DNA of 11,732 nt from Pavlovales sp. CCMP2436 (taxonomy: Eukaryota; Haptophyta; Pavlovophyceae; Pavlovales): positions 176,997 to 188,728 of the forward strand of contig MU631543.1 in the NCBI GenBank assembly GCA_026770615.1, written 5' to 3'. Under the pieces are notes generated by a model. It made no database searches, was not told the origin of the DNA, and saw only the letters and a list, made by a program, of their open reading frames with translations. Below, one piece after another: positions 1 through 7,646 of the stretch (the first letter of the stretch is position 1; the number at the start of each line of letters is the position of its first letter). Both the position numbers and the translations under genes were made by a program.

Positions 1-346
1 AAGTGGACTCGCTCGCGCTCGACGTCTCGGCTCCTTCGGCTCCCTCTTCAACCAGTCCTTCCACCGCGCCCCCGCGCTGCGGCCCGCGCCCTGCACGCGC
101 AAACGAGTTCACGACATTCAAAACCACATCGCTTCCCAGCGATACGTCACCGCTGGGATCACTAATGGACTCGCTTGCTCGCGCACTGTCGGGCGGCCCC
201 GCGTTGCGCAGCGACTCCAGCGCTTTGTTTTTGGCTTCCTCATCATTCACCACTTCTAGCAGCTCCCCACTTCGGCGTAGCGCGTAGGTTGGAGCGCTAA
301 GTTCAGCCTGACTTGAACTTGAAACGTATCGCCAGCCCGAACCCCC
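1..346 (-). CDS. Partial open frame at left edge, unidentified
   Basis: On the minus strand one frame stays open from just after a TAG (347-349) to the window edge, about 115 codons with no stop. It has no ATG, so it would be an internal or 3' exon; AG dinucleotides near 313-325 (minus sense) could serve as acceptors. The predicted peptide has a plausible helical stretch (around SGELLEVVNDEEAKNKALE) followed by a Ser/Gly/Glu-rich low-complexity part. The plus-strand frame over the same bases is Ser/Pro/Thr-rich and looks like an antisense shadow. I recognise no domain. It could be a real host exon that continues leftwards, or chance openness in GC-rich DNA; the mixed, hydrophilic composition makes me favour the exon slightly. 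Confidence 0.4.
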
Positions 347-381
347 CTACATTAATATATATATTATATATATAGCGGCTC

Positions 382-473
382 AGGCACGCAGCAGGCAATG
401 GGCGACGCAGCGCTCAGACCAGCACAACATTCAGAACAGTCAGACGCCAACTTGAATCCCTATCATACATATA
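382..473 (+). repeat. 3'-end repeat of LINE-like family, copy 1 (92 bp)
   Basis: Bases 382-473 match 1700-1791 at 90 of 92 positions (differences at 450/1768 and 468/1786). The match starts abruptly on the left, where copy 1 is preceded by an AT-rich tract and AGCGGCTC while copy 2 is preceded by unrelated sequence. It ends in CCCTATCATA followed by AT-rich DNA. This fits a 5'-truncated insertion of a retroelement whose 3' end is this repeat. The mechanism is inferred. Confidence 0.7.
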
Positions 474-826
474 ATAAGGTATAGGTTGTCAAACGCGGGC
501 GAGTCTCTGGCTCCATGCCGATGCTCGTACGTTGAAAACCGTGCGCATGCGGTGGATATCCCGTGGGATTTGCCTGACCACGCCACCCAGTGGAGCTGCC
601 AAGACTCATTGATAGTCATCAAGATTGACAGCAGGGCTGGTGAGCTGATGTGGCGCCCACTGGGAGTCAGCGGTCAGGTCACCGCAGGCGGTGTGTCACC
701 GGACTCATCCCAAGGCCTACCAGGGGTGACTCGAGGCATCAGCCTGGAGGCCGGATGACGAATGATACGTGCGCTAAATCGCCGGCAAAAGTCCTGCATG
801 TGCCCCCTTCGTAGGACAGCAGCTGA
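474..826. other. Stretch without a recognisable gene
   Basis: Between the first 92-bp repeat and the ORF remnant there is about 350 bp of GC-rich sequence with only short, overlapping open frames on both strands. Bases 762-826 encode a Cys-containing stretch (KSCMCPLRR) in another frame just before the remnant. That could be the decayed upstream part of the same ORF, but I cannot establish it. Confidence 0.5.
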
Positions 827-1614
827 GCGTCGCGCGGAGGCCCCCTCGACGCATACGGCGACATTGCCGTCGCCGCAGCGTGGACAGGCAACCAGGAGTC
901 GATCTTCCGCCATGATCCGATCGTGCAAACGCTTACCAGCGCGATCAAGGACGTCAGCGGCTACGCAGTCGCAGAGGACTCCGCCTTCTTCTCATCCGTT
1001 CTCTCACCAGCCGCCATCGCAGCCGCACAGGCGCAGGCAGCGCTGACCGGCCAGACACACAGACGCCGCGTCATCACGCCGGACGTCGTCGTGCGCGTCG
1101 ACACAGCGAGGGGTCGGCTGCAGCTAATAGAGGTTAAGACTATCGCATTCTGCCCAAGCTATTATCTGACAATAATGTAGCCCTCCCCCCCGGCGTCGCG
1201 CGCCGGGCAAAGCCCCTCGAGGCCGAGTATCTCAGGAAAGCTCGTGCCCAGGACAGGGTATTCGGCCTCGCGCTACCCGGCCCCCACCTAAACGGCCCGA
1301 ACGCCAGCATCGGCCCGATCGAGGCCAAGCTCAACACCGTCAAGCCGATCCGCGGGATCGTCATCGGCGCTTTTGCTGAGGTCAGCGCCGACACGCATTG
1401 GCTCGTCAAAGAAATCGCGGCGCAGGGAGGCCGCAAGATGTACGCGCGGATGGGCGTGAGTCAGATGTAGGCGGCCGCGCGCATCAAGAAGCAGCTCATC
1501 GACACGATCGGTACGATCGCGGCACGCGGCCATGCGCAGCTGCTGCTCGCGCGCTTGAGCGCGCTGGCCCCGATCGCTGCCCAGCGTGGGAAGACGACAA
1601 ACAGCAACCAGTAG
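827..1614 (+). pseudogene. Decayed C-terminal fragment of an RT-type retroelement ORF
   Basis: Two plus-strand frames join across a C-run: 827-1177 (stop 1178-1180) and, shifted by one base, about 1183-1611 (stop 1612-1614), with an internal TAG at 1468-1470. The first part begins PLDAYGD and contains ITPDVVVRV followed by IEVKT, which has the spacing of a PD-(D/E)xK nuclease core (PD, then ExK about 15 residues later). The second part contains AEYLRKARAQD, GPIEAKLNTV, IVIGAFAEVS and LLLARLSAL. From memory, this order (YGD, TPD, E-x-K, EY..KA, G.I.A.L, GA..E.S) resembles the tail downstream of reverse transcriptase in long retroelement ORFs of algae and dinoflagellates; I cannot confirm it here. 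No RT core is present, so this is a 5'-truncated, frameshifted copy. The 92-bp repeat at 1700 lies 85 bp downstream, as its 3' end would. Confidence 0.5.
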
Positions 1615-1699
1615 ATCATCTCCCCAAACGCTCTTGCCCGGGCACACTACCGGAGATCCATCGGCAAGCGCGGTGGCGCCCAAGCCAGCGCAGCCGACT

Positions 1700-1791
1700 A
1701 GGCACGCAGCAGGCAATGGGCGACGCAGCGCTCAGACCAGCACAACATTCAGAACAGTCAGACGCCAGCTTGAATCCCTATCATAAATATA
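1700..1791 (+). repeat. 3'-end repeat of LINE-like family, copy 2 (92 bp)
   Basis: Second copy of the repeat at 382-473, offset by 1318 bp, 90 of 92 bases identical. It ends in CCCTATCATAAATATA and an AT-rich tail (1786-1812). It lies 85 bp after the stop of the ORF remnant, so the two may be one truncated element inserted at the 3' end of copy 1. Confidence 0.7.
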
Positions 1792-1818
1792 CGTATACAT
1801 GTATGTATATGTGTCAGT

Positions 1819-1856
1819 GAGTGAACAACACCTGTTGAACCATGCTGAGCCGCTAT
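1819..1856 (+). repeat. 38-bp dispersed direct repeat, copy 1
   Basis: Identical to 2561-2598 over 38 bp, starting GAGTGAACAACACC and ending TGAGCCGCTAT, followed by (TA)n in both places. It contains a short hairpin (CAACA-CC-TGTTG). Its last 11 bases recur inverted at 372-382, next to LINE-tail copy 1. Confidence 0.75.
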
Positions 1857-1862
1857 ATATTT

Positions 1863-1898
1863 ATAATAGGGATTCAAGCTGGTGTCTGACTGTTCTGT
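1863..1898 (-). repeat. Short inverted copy of the LINE-like 3' end
   Basis: On the minus strand this 36-bp segment reads like the last third of the 92-bp repeat (CAGAACAGTCAGAC, then CTTGAATCCCTAT, then ATAAATATA), with only a few differences. It ends at the same CCCTATYATA terminus as the other copies, as expected for a strongly 5'-truncated insertion. With copy 2 it can also form a 36-bp stem. Confidence 0.6.
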
Positions 1899-1961
1899 GA
1901 GTCGCTATATATGTATAGATGTATATTGTTTTCACGTATGTATATGTATGCATTGCGTGTA

Positions 1962-2127
1962 CAAGGGATCGCGGGCAATAAGAAACCGTCGTGTTAAGAA
2001 ACTGAGCTTCGTTTTTTAGCCCTTCAATAGTCATTTAAACCAAAATTTAACCATTGCTTGTATGTAATTTGCTAAGAAATTCAGCCTCAGCCTCAAACCC
2101 GCTGTTCTTATTGCCCGCGATCCCCTG
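1962..2127. mobile_element. MITE, Tc1/mariner-like (166 bp), copy 1
   Basis: A 166-bp non-coding element with terminal inverted repeats beginning CARGGGATCGCGGGCAATAA, flanked by TA on both sides (1960-1961 and 2128-2129). A second, clearly related copy lies at 6467-6627. The TA duplication and short palindromic termini are what Tc1/mariner-type elements leave. There is no transposase here, so it depends on one elsewhere. Left terminus here reads CAAGGG rather than CAGGGG. Confidence 0.8.
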
Positions 2128-2560
2128 TATGTGTGTACGTAAATAAATGAATATATAGATAAATAAATTTATTCGCGAAGCGAAACGCCTTCCTACATGT
2201 GTGCAGGGGATGGGCGGAGGTAGTTGCAACCTACCCGTGGGCACTTATCTTCCTGAGGGGCCGGGGATCCCACGTATGCCGCCCTTCCAGATGCACGGGA
2301 TGTAATGCGGTAAGGGCATGTTGCCTCCGGTTATCGGGTGGGCGTCACTGAGGGTTAGGGTGAGCGTCTTCCCGCAGGTGGTTAGAGAGGTGGGCTGATC
2401 GCAATCCATGGGAGGGGATGCGTTAAGAGCATGCTGCCTTCCGGTTATCGGTTGGGCGCCTTATTTACTTATAAATATGGGGTGAGTCTGCGGGTGACCT
2501 TATCTCTGGATGGGAGCAGTAAGGGCATCTTCTGGTTTTCGGGTGGGTGAGTTAAGTAAG

Positions 2561-2598
2561 GAGTGAACAACACCTGTTGAACCATGCTGAGCCGCTAT
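2561..2598 (+). repeat. 38-bp dispersed direct repeat, copy 2
   Basis: Exact second copy of 1819-1856, again running into (TA)n. The two copies bracket the inverted LINE tail, the MITE and three of the degenerate units, so they may mark the ends of an older composite insertion. Confidence 0.75.
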
Positions 2599-2783
2599 GT
2601 ATATATATGTTGTTAAGTTAGGAGTATTACCTAAAAAGTGAGATGACCTATTTGCTTGCGCGCAATCCGTCCTTCCGATGCGCGGCGGGATGGGATGTGG
2701 TAAGAGCATTCTGCCTTCCGGTTTTTCGGGCAGGCGTATCAAATAGTTGTGATTACGGATTGACCCAAACGAAGTAATTCATA

Positions 2784-2818
2784 TCATAATAAAGGTGCAT
2801 TCTATACTTTTATTATGA
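2784..2818. terminator. Perfect hairpin with AATAAA on both strands
   Basis: TCATAATAAA (2784-2793) and TTTATTATGA (2809-2818) form a perfect 10-bp stem around a 15-base loop. Because of the symmetry, AATAAA is present on the plus strand (2788-2793) and on the minus strand (2809-2814). It could act as a poly(A) signal for transcripts from either side; that role is inferred. Confidence 0.4.
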
Positions 2819-3060
2819 GTGAGCTCGCGAGGTGAGAAGGACTGCCCCTGCGCGATCCGTCCTCCTGATGCGCGGGAGGTGGTATGGTATTTGTTTTCTA
2901 TTACCGGGAACTCCTATTTGCCGGACTCCTATCTCCCGGATCGCCTCGAGCCGGGGCAAGATTGTCGGCCCTTTGGGCGGCGAATAGCCCAGGAAGGCGT
3001 CGTCCATGCCCTTTGTGATCCGGCGATTGATCTCTAGAAGCACCATGCCCTTCCCTCCGG

Positions 3061-3139
3061 TCACGGAGAGGCGCGGGTAGCCAGCGGCCAATTCGCATAC
3101 TGCACGAGCACCACGTCATGCTTCTCAGCCCACACATTT
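3061..3139 (-). pseudogene. 3' fragment of a host open frame split by the copia element
   Basis: Immediately downstream (minus sense) of the copia 3' LTR, one frame reads on for about 25 codons (NVWAEKHDVVLVQYANWPLA and a few more) to TGA at 3061-3063. It is in phase with the frame ending ...PCLKQLN at 9307-9320 on the other side of the element once one copy of the 4-5-bp target duplication is counted. The continuity suggests that the element landed in coding sequence. I do not recognise the protein. A longer frame below (down to 2813) is in a different phase and overlaps repeat units, so I do not join it. Confidence 0.45.
3135..3139. repeat. Target-site duplication, left copy
   Basis: CATTT abuts the left LTR; CATTG abuts the right LTR at 9306-9310. 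Four of five bases agree (CATT), consistent with the 5-bp duplication made by copia integrases plus one later change. Confidence 0.6.
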
Positions 3140-3448
3140 TGTTAGGATGCGAGAGTGCGAGGTCTGCAGCGAGAGCTAGGGGGGATCGAGTCCGAGTCGC
3201 GGTGAAGCGGCTAGAGAGAGAGCAGGAACAGCTATGAGGCGTAGGGCGATACGACACAGTGCAAGTGGTCTTAAGCTGTGTCACAAGGTCTCTTTGTAAG
3301 TAAGAGACCCTGACAAGAGCGCTGAAGAGGCGTCGAGAGCAGCCGTAGACCAGTCGAGACGGCAGCTGAGCCCGGGATATTAAAATCCGGACAGTCCGAT
3401 AGCGAACCGGACAGAGCCAAAGTGTATAAAACACTTGGGCTCCCGACA
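3140..3448 (-). repeat. Copia 3' LTR (309 bp)
   Basis: In element sense this is the downstream LTR, running TGTCGGGAGCCC to CCTAACA. It matches the other LTR except at about 10 substitutions (for example 3154, 3173, 3185, 3265, 3353-3357, 3370, 3406 and 3428) and one C indel. It contains TTTTAATA inside an inverted repeat, which may be the TATA region of U3, a perfect CGGAC-T-GTCCG palindrome, and a GTCTCTT/AAGAGAC hairpin at 3288-3308. The purine tract just before it in element sense is short (GGAAGA), so the polypurine tract is weak or eroded. Confidence 0.95.
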
Positions 3449-3559
3449 TCTTCCATCAATCTGGACGGGATCACGTCCAGGTTGAAGAAGCTGGTACAGC
3501 TTGAGCTTGTAGTCGGTGAAACCCCCCCCACGATGGAGGGGGAAACCGATGGCGGCCGT

Positions 3560-4294
3560 CTACATGCCGAGGAGCGTGCGGCGGTGCTGCAGGAAGAGCT
3601 TGGGGCCGACGAGGGGCTTGGTCATGATGTCGGCGACGTTGTCGAGGCCGCTGATGAAGAACAGCTTGATGATGCCGTTCTTGACGAGGTCGCGGATCCA
3701 GTGGAATTTGATGTCCACGTGCTTGGTCCGGCGGTGCACGATGTCGTTCTTGGAAAAGTTGATGCACGAGACGTCGTCCTCGCCGACGGGCGTGGCCGTA
3801 GTTTGCGGGAAGCCGAGGTCGGCGAGGTGCTGGCGCATGGCGATGACCTCCTTGGAGACGGATGTGACCGCGACGTACTCGGCCTCAGTCGAGCTGAGCG
3901 TGACGACGCTCTCCTTCTCGCGCCGGGCTGAGACGGTGCCGCCTCCCACCTGCGCGATAAAGCCGGAGACGGACTTGCGCGTGTCGATGCAGTTGGCGTA
4001 GTCAGCGTCGACGAAGGCGGTGAAGTTGAGCTCGACGTTGGCCTTGAAGTTGAGGCCGAGGTCGGGCGTCCCAGCGAGGTAGCGGAGGATGCGCTTGGCC
4101 GCAGTCCTTTGCGGCTCGCCGGGGCGGCTCATAAAGTGCGTGAGCGTGCCCATGGCGTACATCATGTCCGGGCGGAAGTGCGAGACGTGGATGAGCGCGC
4201 CGACGATTGAGCGGTACTCCGTGGCGCCGTCTTGGTCGAGGAGCTTCTAGTCCAAAGAGATGGTGAGGTGCAGGCCTTCTGCCATCGGCGTGTC
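3560..4294 (-). pseudogene. Copia pol, end of RT and RNase H
   Basis: This is the C-terminal portion of pol in a frame offset from the upstream RT. It starts around DTPMAEGLHLTISL, meets a TAG at 4247-4249, then continues as the conserved connection (EYRSIVGALIHVSHFRPDMM, TAAKRILRYLAGT). The RNase H domain follows with FVDADYA (first Asp), SSTEAEY (Glu) and the C-terminal stretch RRTKHVDIKFHWIRD and DIMTKPL, typical of copia. It ends LLGM and TAG at 3560-3562, the usual end of copia pol. RNase H removes the RNA strand during cDNA synthesis. The catalytic residues are intact, but the frame cannot be reached from RT because of the upstream frameshift and two stops. Confidence 0.9.
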
Positions 4295-4323
4295 AACGGG
4301 TGCGCGTTCAGCATGCCGGTCCG

Positions 4324-6402
4324 CTATAAAAGCTCGAGGATGTTGCGCGAGATGGTCACCTTGATGCCAAGGTCGGAGCGCGTCAGCTTTATAGACAGGA
4401 AGGAGTCGATGTCGTCGCTGAGCGTCGTCTTGAAGGCCGTGGTGATCGAGGTGAGGAACTTGTCACAGACGTCGGGGTTGAGCGCGAAGTCGGCGATCAA
4501 GAGGTCGTCGACGTAGATACCGAGCGACAAGTGGCCGTCGTCATGGTGAAGTGTGTACTCGCACGGGTCCTGGCGCGACTGCGTGAAGCCGTAGTCGATG
4601 AGCCAGTTGTCGATCAGCTGCCGCCAGTTGCGGCCGGACTGCTTGAGCCCGTAGAGCGATTTGAGAAGTTTGAGAACGATGTCGCCCTTGCCTTTGATCT
4701 TGTACGAGTAGGGAAGGTCGACGTAGATGTCGTAGTCGAGGGGCGCGTTAAGGTACGCCGTCTTGAAGTCAAGGTGGAAGATGCGTGCGCTGCGGGCGGC
4801 TGCAAGTGCGATGATGAGCTTGGCCGAGTCGTAGCGAAAGTCGGAGGAGAACGTCTCTTCGTAGTCGAGGCCAAAGCGCTGCGCGTAGCCCTTGGCGATG
4901 CACCGAGTCTTGTACTTGTCAATGGTGCCGTCGGACTTGCGCTTGAGGTTGAGAACGAGGCCTGTCTTGAGGACATTCATGCCGGGCCGCCGAGGGGTCT
5001 CGATCCAGGTGCCGGTTGAGTCGAGTGAAGCGTACTCTGGCTGGATGGAGGCGAGCCACTCGGCCGAGTGTGGACCGGAGACAGCTTGTTTGAGCGTCGG
5101 CTGGTCGGACTCGGCGACGAGAGCGAGTAGGGCGCACATGTACGGGATGTTCTGCTTGTAGGCGGAGCGGAGCGTGCGCGCCGAGGGTCCCGAAGTCGGC
5201 AGAGCGAGCGGCGCAGTGTTACCGAGGGGAATTGAATCCAGGTCGGGGGCGTCGGGCAACGAGTCGCCCTTGGGAGCAGGTAGGTCGCCAAGAGGAAGTC
5301 GTGGGCGCGTCGCAATGCGGTTGATAATGGAGCTCTCATCGATCCGCACATGCCGGTTGAGGACGACCTTGCCAGAAGGGTAGAGCTTGATCACGGCCGC
5401 GTTGGTGTAGCGAGTAAGTGCCCCGGCCGGCGCGTTGATCATGTGGCCCGAGTCACCGTAGCCGATCAGGATGCCGTACGATGCGCGCGCGTCAAGCTTG
5501 AAGAGATGCGAGTGGGTGTTGACGACCCAGGCATCCGAGCCCCAGGCGCGGATGTGCGACGGGTTGGGGCGGCGGCAGATGATGTGCTGGTAGGGCGTCA
5601 CGCCGGCCGACGAGTCTGAGACAAGCCGGTTTCGAATGTACACGGAGTGGAGGAAGGCGTAGTCGGCGTACGAGTCGGGGAGGCCGGCTTCAGCGAGTAG
5701 TGCGCGCGCGTCCCGGGTGATGGTGCCGAAGTAGCGCTCTGCGTGCGCGTTGAGCTGGGGAGTCCTTGCCGGCGTGATCTCGAACCCGCCGATGTCGTTG
5801 GTGCGAAGAATGCCGTTCCAGCGTGCCGAGTCAAACTTCTTGGCCCCGTCAAGCCGAAATTGCCGAACGAGGGAGCCGAGGGGGATGGTGTAGGTCTGGA
5901 TGTCCTCGAAAAACTTGTCGAGGAAGTCGGGGGCCTGCGACTTGGTCTCGAGCTGGTAGATCCACGCGTAGTTGGAAATCTGGTCGAGAAACAACATGAA
6001 ATAGTACCGCATCATCGGATCGTTCGAGCGGAAGGACTCGAGGGAATTGATGGGGCCGATGATGTCGACGCTGATAGTGTCGAAAGGCTGTGCAGCTTGG
6101 TGACGGGCGTCATTGAAGGTCAGCTTGATCGCCTTGCCCTCCGCGCTGCAAGCTGGACAGATCTGCTTGAGGCGCCGAGAAGTGAGTAGCCCGTCCGTGG
6201 CCGAGATGGTCGCGTTAAGTGTACGGGCCGAAGCGTGTCCTAAACGGGCGACGTGAAGGATGCGCTCGTCGATGGTCGAGGGGCCACTGTCGTCGAGAGG
6301 AAGTTGACGGGCGGCTGCGGCGGGTGAACAGTCTGAGCAGGTTTCGAAGTCGACATGGCCGACGAGCGTGTCCTTGGAGGTGCCGATATCCTTGTTGCCG
6401 GT
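4324..6402 (-). pseudogene. Copia pol: integrase and reverse transcriptase
   Basis: One open frame from just after a TAG (6403-6405) to the next TAG (4324-4326), about 690 codons. The integrase N-terminal zinc site reads HVARLGH then CPAC; the two His are separated by five residues rather than the usual four. The DDE core follows: VDIIGP, RLDGAKKF and NAHAERYF. The RT (RVT_2 type) shows IETPRRPGMNVLKTGLV, KTRCIAKGYAQ, HLDFKTAYLNAPL with the first catalytic Asp, KSLYGLKQSGRNW, and YVDD at the active site. Motifs are intact. There is no ATG until 6015, so it was translated as part of a longer polyprotein. The 4324 TAG falls where copia proteins usually have Glu (ELL-x-RTGM), and a one-base shift follows within 30 bases. 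Confidence 0.93.
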
Positions 6403-6466
6403 CTAGTTGATGGCCGGTGATGGAGGGGAAGCCGTGTCGACGGATGCCACGAGCGCGTCCGAGGTA

Positions 6467-6627
6467 CAGGGGATCGTGGGCAATAAGTAACCGTCGTGTT
6501 AAGAAACTGAGCCTCTTTTTTTGCATTGTTTGTATGCAATTTAAACAAATTTAAGCATTGTTTGTATTTGCTAAGAAACTCAGCCTCAGCCTCAAAAAGC
6601 GTCGTTCTTATTGCTCGCGATCCCCTG
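6467..6627. mobile_element. MITE, Tc1/mariner-like (161 bp), copy 2, inside copia
   Basis: Terminal inverted repeats start CAGGGGATCGYGGGCAATAA at both ends, with TA on either side (6465-6466 and 6628-6629). It is clearly related to copy 1 (1962-2127), including internal TTAAGAAACTGAG and CAGCCTCAGCCTCA. Removing the element and one TA makes the protease frame run on into the integrase frame without a shift, so it is a clean insertion into an already functional pol. It is therefore younger than the copia family's pol sequence at this locus. Confidence 0.85.
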
Positions 6628-6629
6628 TA

Positions 6630-7469
6630 GCTGTGAAGACGGCCATGATGATGCACTTGTCCTTGATCTCTGCGATCCCTTGCGGGGTGATGAGGTAGCG
6701 GCCCTGCTGGGAGTCAAGGTCGAATCCGTTGATGGAGAACTTGGTCTGCTTGGAGAGGCTCACGAGTTCGGCGTCCCACTGCTTGCAGAGGTCGGACTCG
6801 TTGAAGATGAGCCGCTTGATATCGGGGGACATGTAGAAGTTGTCAACCTTGGCCGTCACAAGCGAGTTGTTCATCAGGCGGTAGCCAACGGAGAGGGTGC
6901 CCTTGTACTTGCACACGATCTTGGAGGAGTTGGCAGCGGAAGCGTGCATGTTCATGGGCTGCACGTCGGTCAGGAAGGGCAGGTAGTCCATCGGCCCGAG
7001 GTCGAGTTTCAAGTGGGAGTCGAAGAGGCCCGAGTCGCTCATCTGCGAGAGGGAGTCCTGGAAGCCCTTGCCGAGGAGGGAGTACACCGTGGAGATCTCG
7101 AAGTAGTCGGTCGGCTGTGCCAGGCCGCCCGAGTTGATGATCTCCTGCCCGTTGCCAATTGCGAAGGCGTGGGAGGACTTGGCCGTTGCGATGGCCGAGA
7201 GGAAGATGGTCGCGATGAACACGAAGATGGAAAAGATTACCACGATAGAGTTGATGAGCGGCTTGGTCCTGCCGGCAATGAACTTGGGGGGGATGTCGGA
7301 AGCGATGTAGGCGGCGGAGCGCTTGAAGGGTATCGGGAACCCAAGTGTCCTCTCACTTGGGCTCTGTCTGACATCCTGATTGCCACCCTTCCACAAAGGG
7401 GTCCACAGTTCCACAAAGGGTCCACAGAAAAGGCGGTTACGCTTTCTCGCTCTATTTCTTAATTAAGCT
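6630..7469 (-). pseudogene. Copia pol: aspartic protease with upstream membrane-like segment
   Basis: Open frame from about 7469 (after TAA) to the MITE. Counting from the GTG at 7414, residues 53-76 are a strongly hydrophobic helix-length segment (LINSIVVIFSIFVFIATIFL). The protease catalytic DSG is at 127-129 (MSDSGLFDSHL), followed by the copia PR pattern of beta strands (LTDVQPMN, KYKGTLSVGYRL, VDNFYMSPDIKRLI, CKQWDAELVSLSKQT). PR cuts the Gag-Pol polyprotein. A membrane segment directly before PR is not something I know from copia elements. Residues about 14-28 are encoded by an inverted repeat that resembles the LTR terminus, so the true start of this protein is uncertain. The frame differs from gag by +1, with closed frames between them. 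Confidence 0.8.
7389..7427. repeat. 20-bp tandem duplication upstream of protease frame
   Basis: TTCCACAAAGGGGTCCACAG (7389-7408) is followed at once by the same sequence lacking one G (7409-7427). It is a small local duplication in the gag-pol junction region. Confidence 0.85.
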
Positions 7470-7506
7470 CGCCAAGCTGACTCTCTCAATCTAGCTCTCT
7501 CTCTCT

Positions 7507-7646
7507 CTAGCTCTCTAGCTCTCTCTCTCTCTCCCTAGCTCTCTAGCTCTCTCTCTCTCTCTCTAGCTCTCTAGCTCTCTCTCTCTCTCCCTAGCTCTCT
7601 AGCTCTCTCTCTCTCTCTCTAGCTCTCTAGCTCTCTCTCTCTCTCT
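7507..7646. repeat. 28-bp minisatellite, five units, at the gag stop
   Basis: Five contiguous 28-bp units, each starting CTAGCTCTCTAG and continuing with (CT)n, with a partial unit before 7507. Units 1 and 3 end in CC and units 2, 4 and 5 in CT. The next CTAG (7647-7650) supplies the gag stop codon. CTAG is its own complement, so every unit carries TAG on both strands, and because 28 is not a multiple of three the stops fall in all three frames. In the element's RNA the tract is almost pure GA. Confidence 0.95.

Larger units (their letters stand above)
1792..2812. other. Gene-free repeat-rich stretch
   Basis: About 1 kb of AT-rich spacers alternating with GC-rich repeat units, with no convincing coding frame on either strand. 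Contents listed separately are the paired 38-bp repeat, the inverted LINE-tail copy, the MITE, a family of degenerate units and an AATAAA hairpin. Bases 2171-2183 also form a tight hairpin (TTCGC, GAA loop, GCGAA). Confidence 0.7.
2281..2910 (+). repeat. Degenerate repeat units (about five)
   Basis: A unit of the form GGTAAGRGCAT..TGCCTTCCGG followed by GTTATCGGGTGGGCG recurs at about 2281-2344, 2398-2458, 2503-2550 and 2658-2735. The 2658 unit starts with CGCAATCCGTCCTTCCGATG, and that first half recurs once more at about 2850-2880. Spacing is irregular (roughly 95-190 bp) and divergence high, so this is an old dispersed or tandem family rather than a fresh satellite. No function is evident. 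Confidence 0.55.

Noticed and set aside
3..287. 94-codon plus frame at the left edge
   Set aside because: Ser/Pro/Thr-rich low-complexity sequence typical of the complement of an acidic coding frame on the other strand.
1398..1820. 140-codon plus frame over the retroelement tail and repeat
   Set aside because: It crosses the 92-bp repeat and AT-rich tail, with Arg/Gln/Ala-rich sequence; the frame one base over carries the recognisable element tail.
2813..3091. 92-codon minus frame beyond the host-gene fragment
   Set aside because: It is out of phase with the fragment adjoining the LTR, begins at TTG after a TGA, and its tail overlaps degenerate repeat units. A real exon is possible but unsupported.
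6611..7462. 283-aa plus-strand frame opposite the protease
   Set aside because: It is antisense to a frame with clear copia protease motifs; its Val/Gly/Glu-rich composition is what the complement of GC-biased codons gives.
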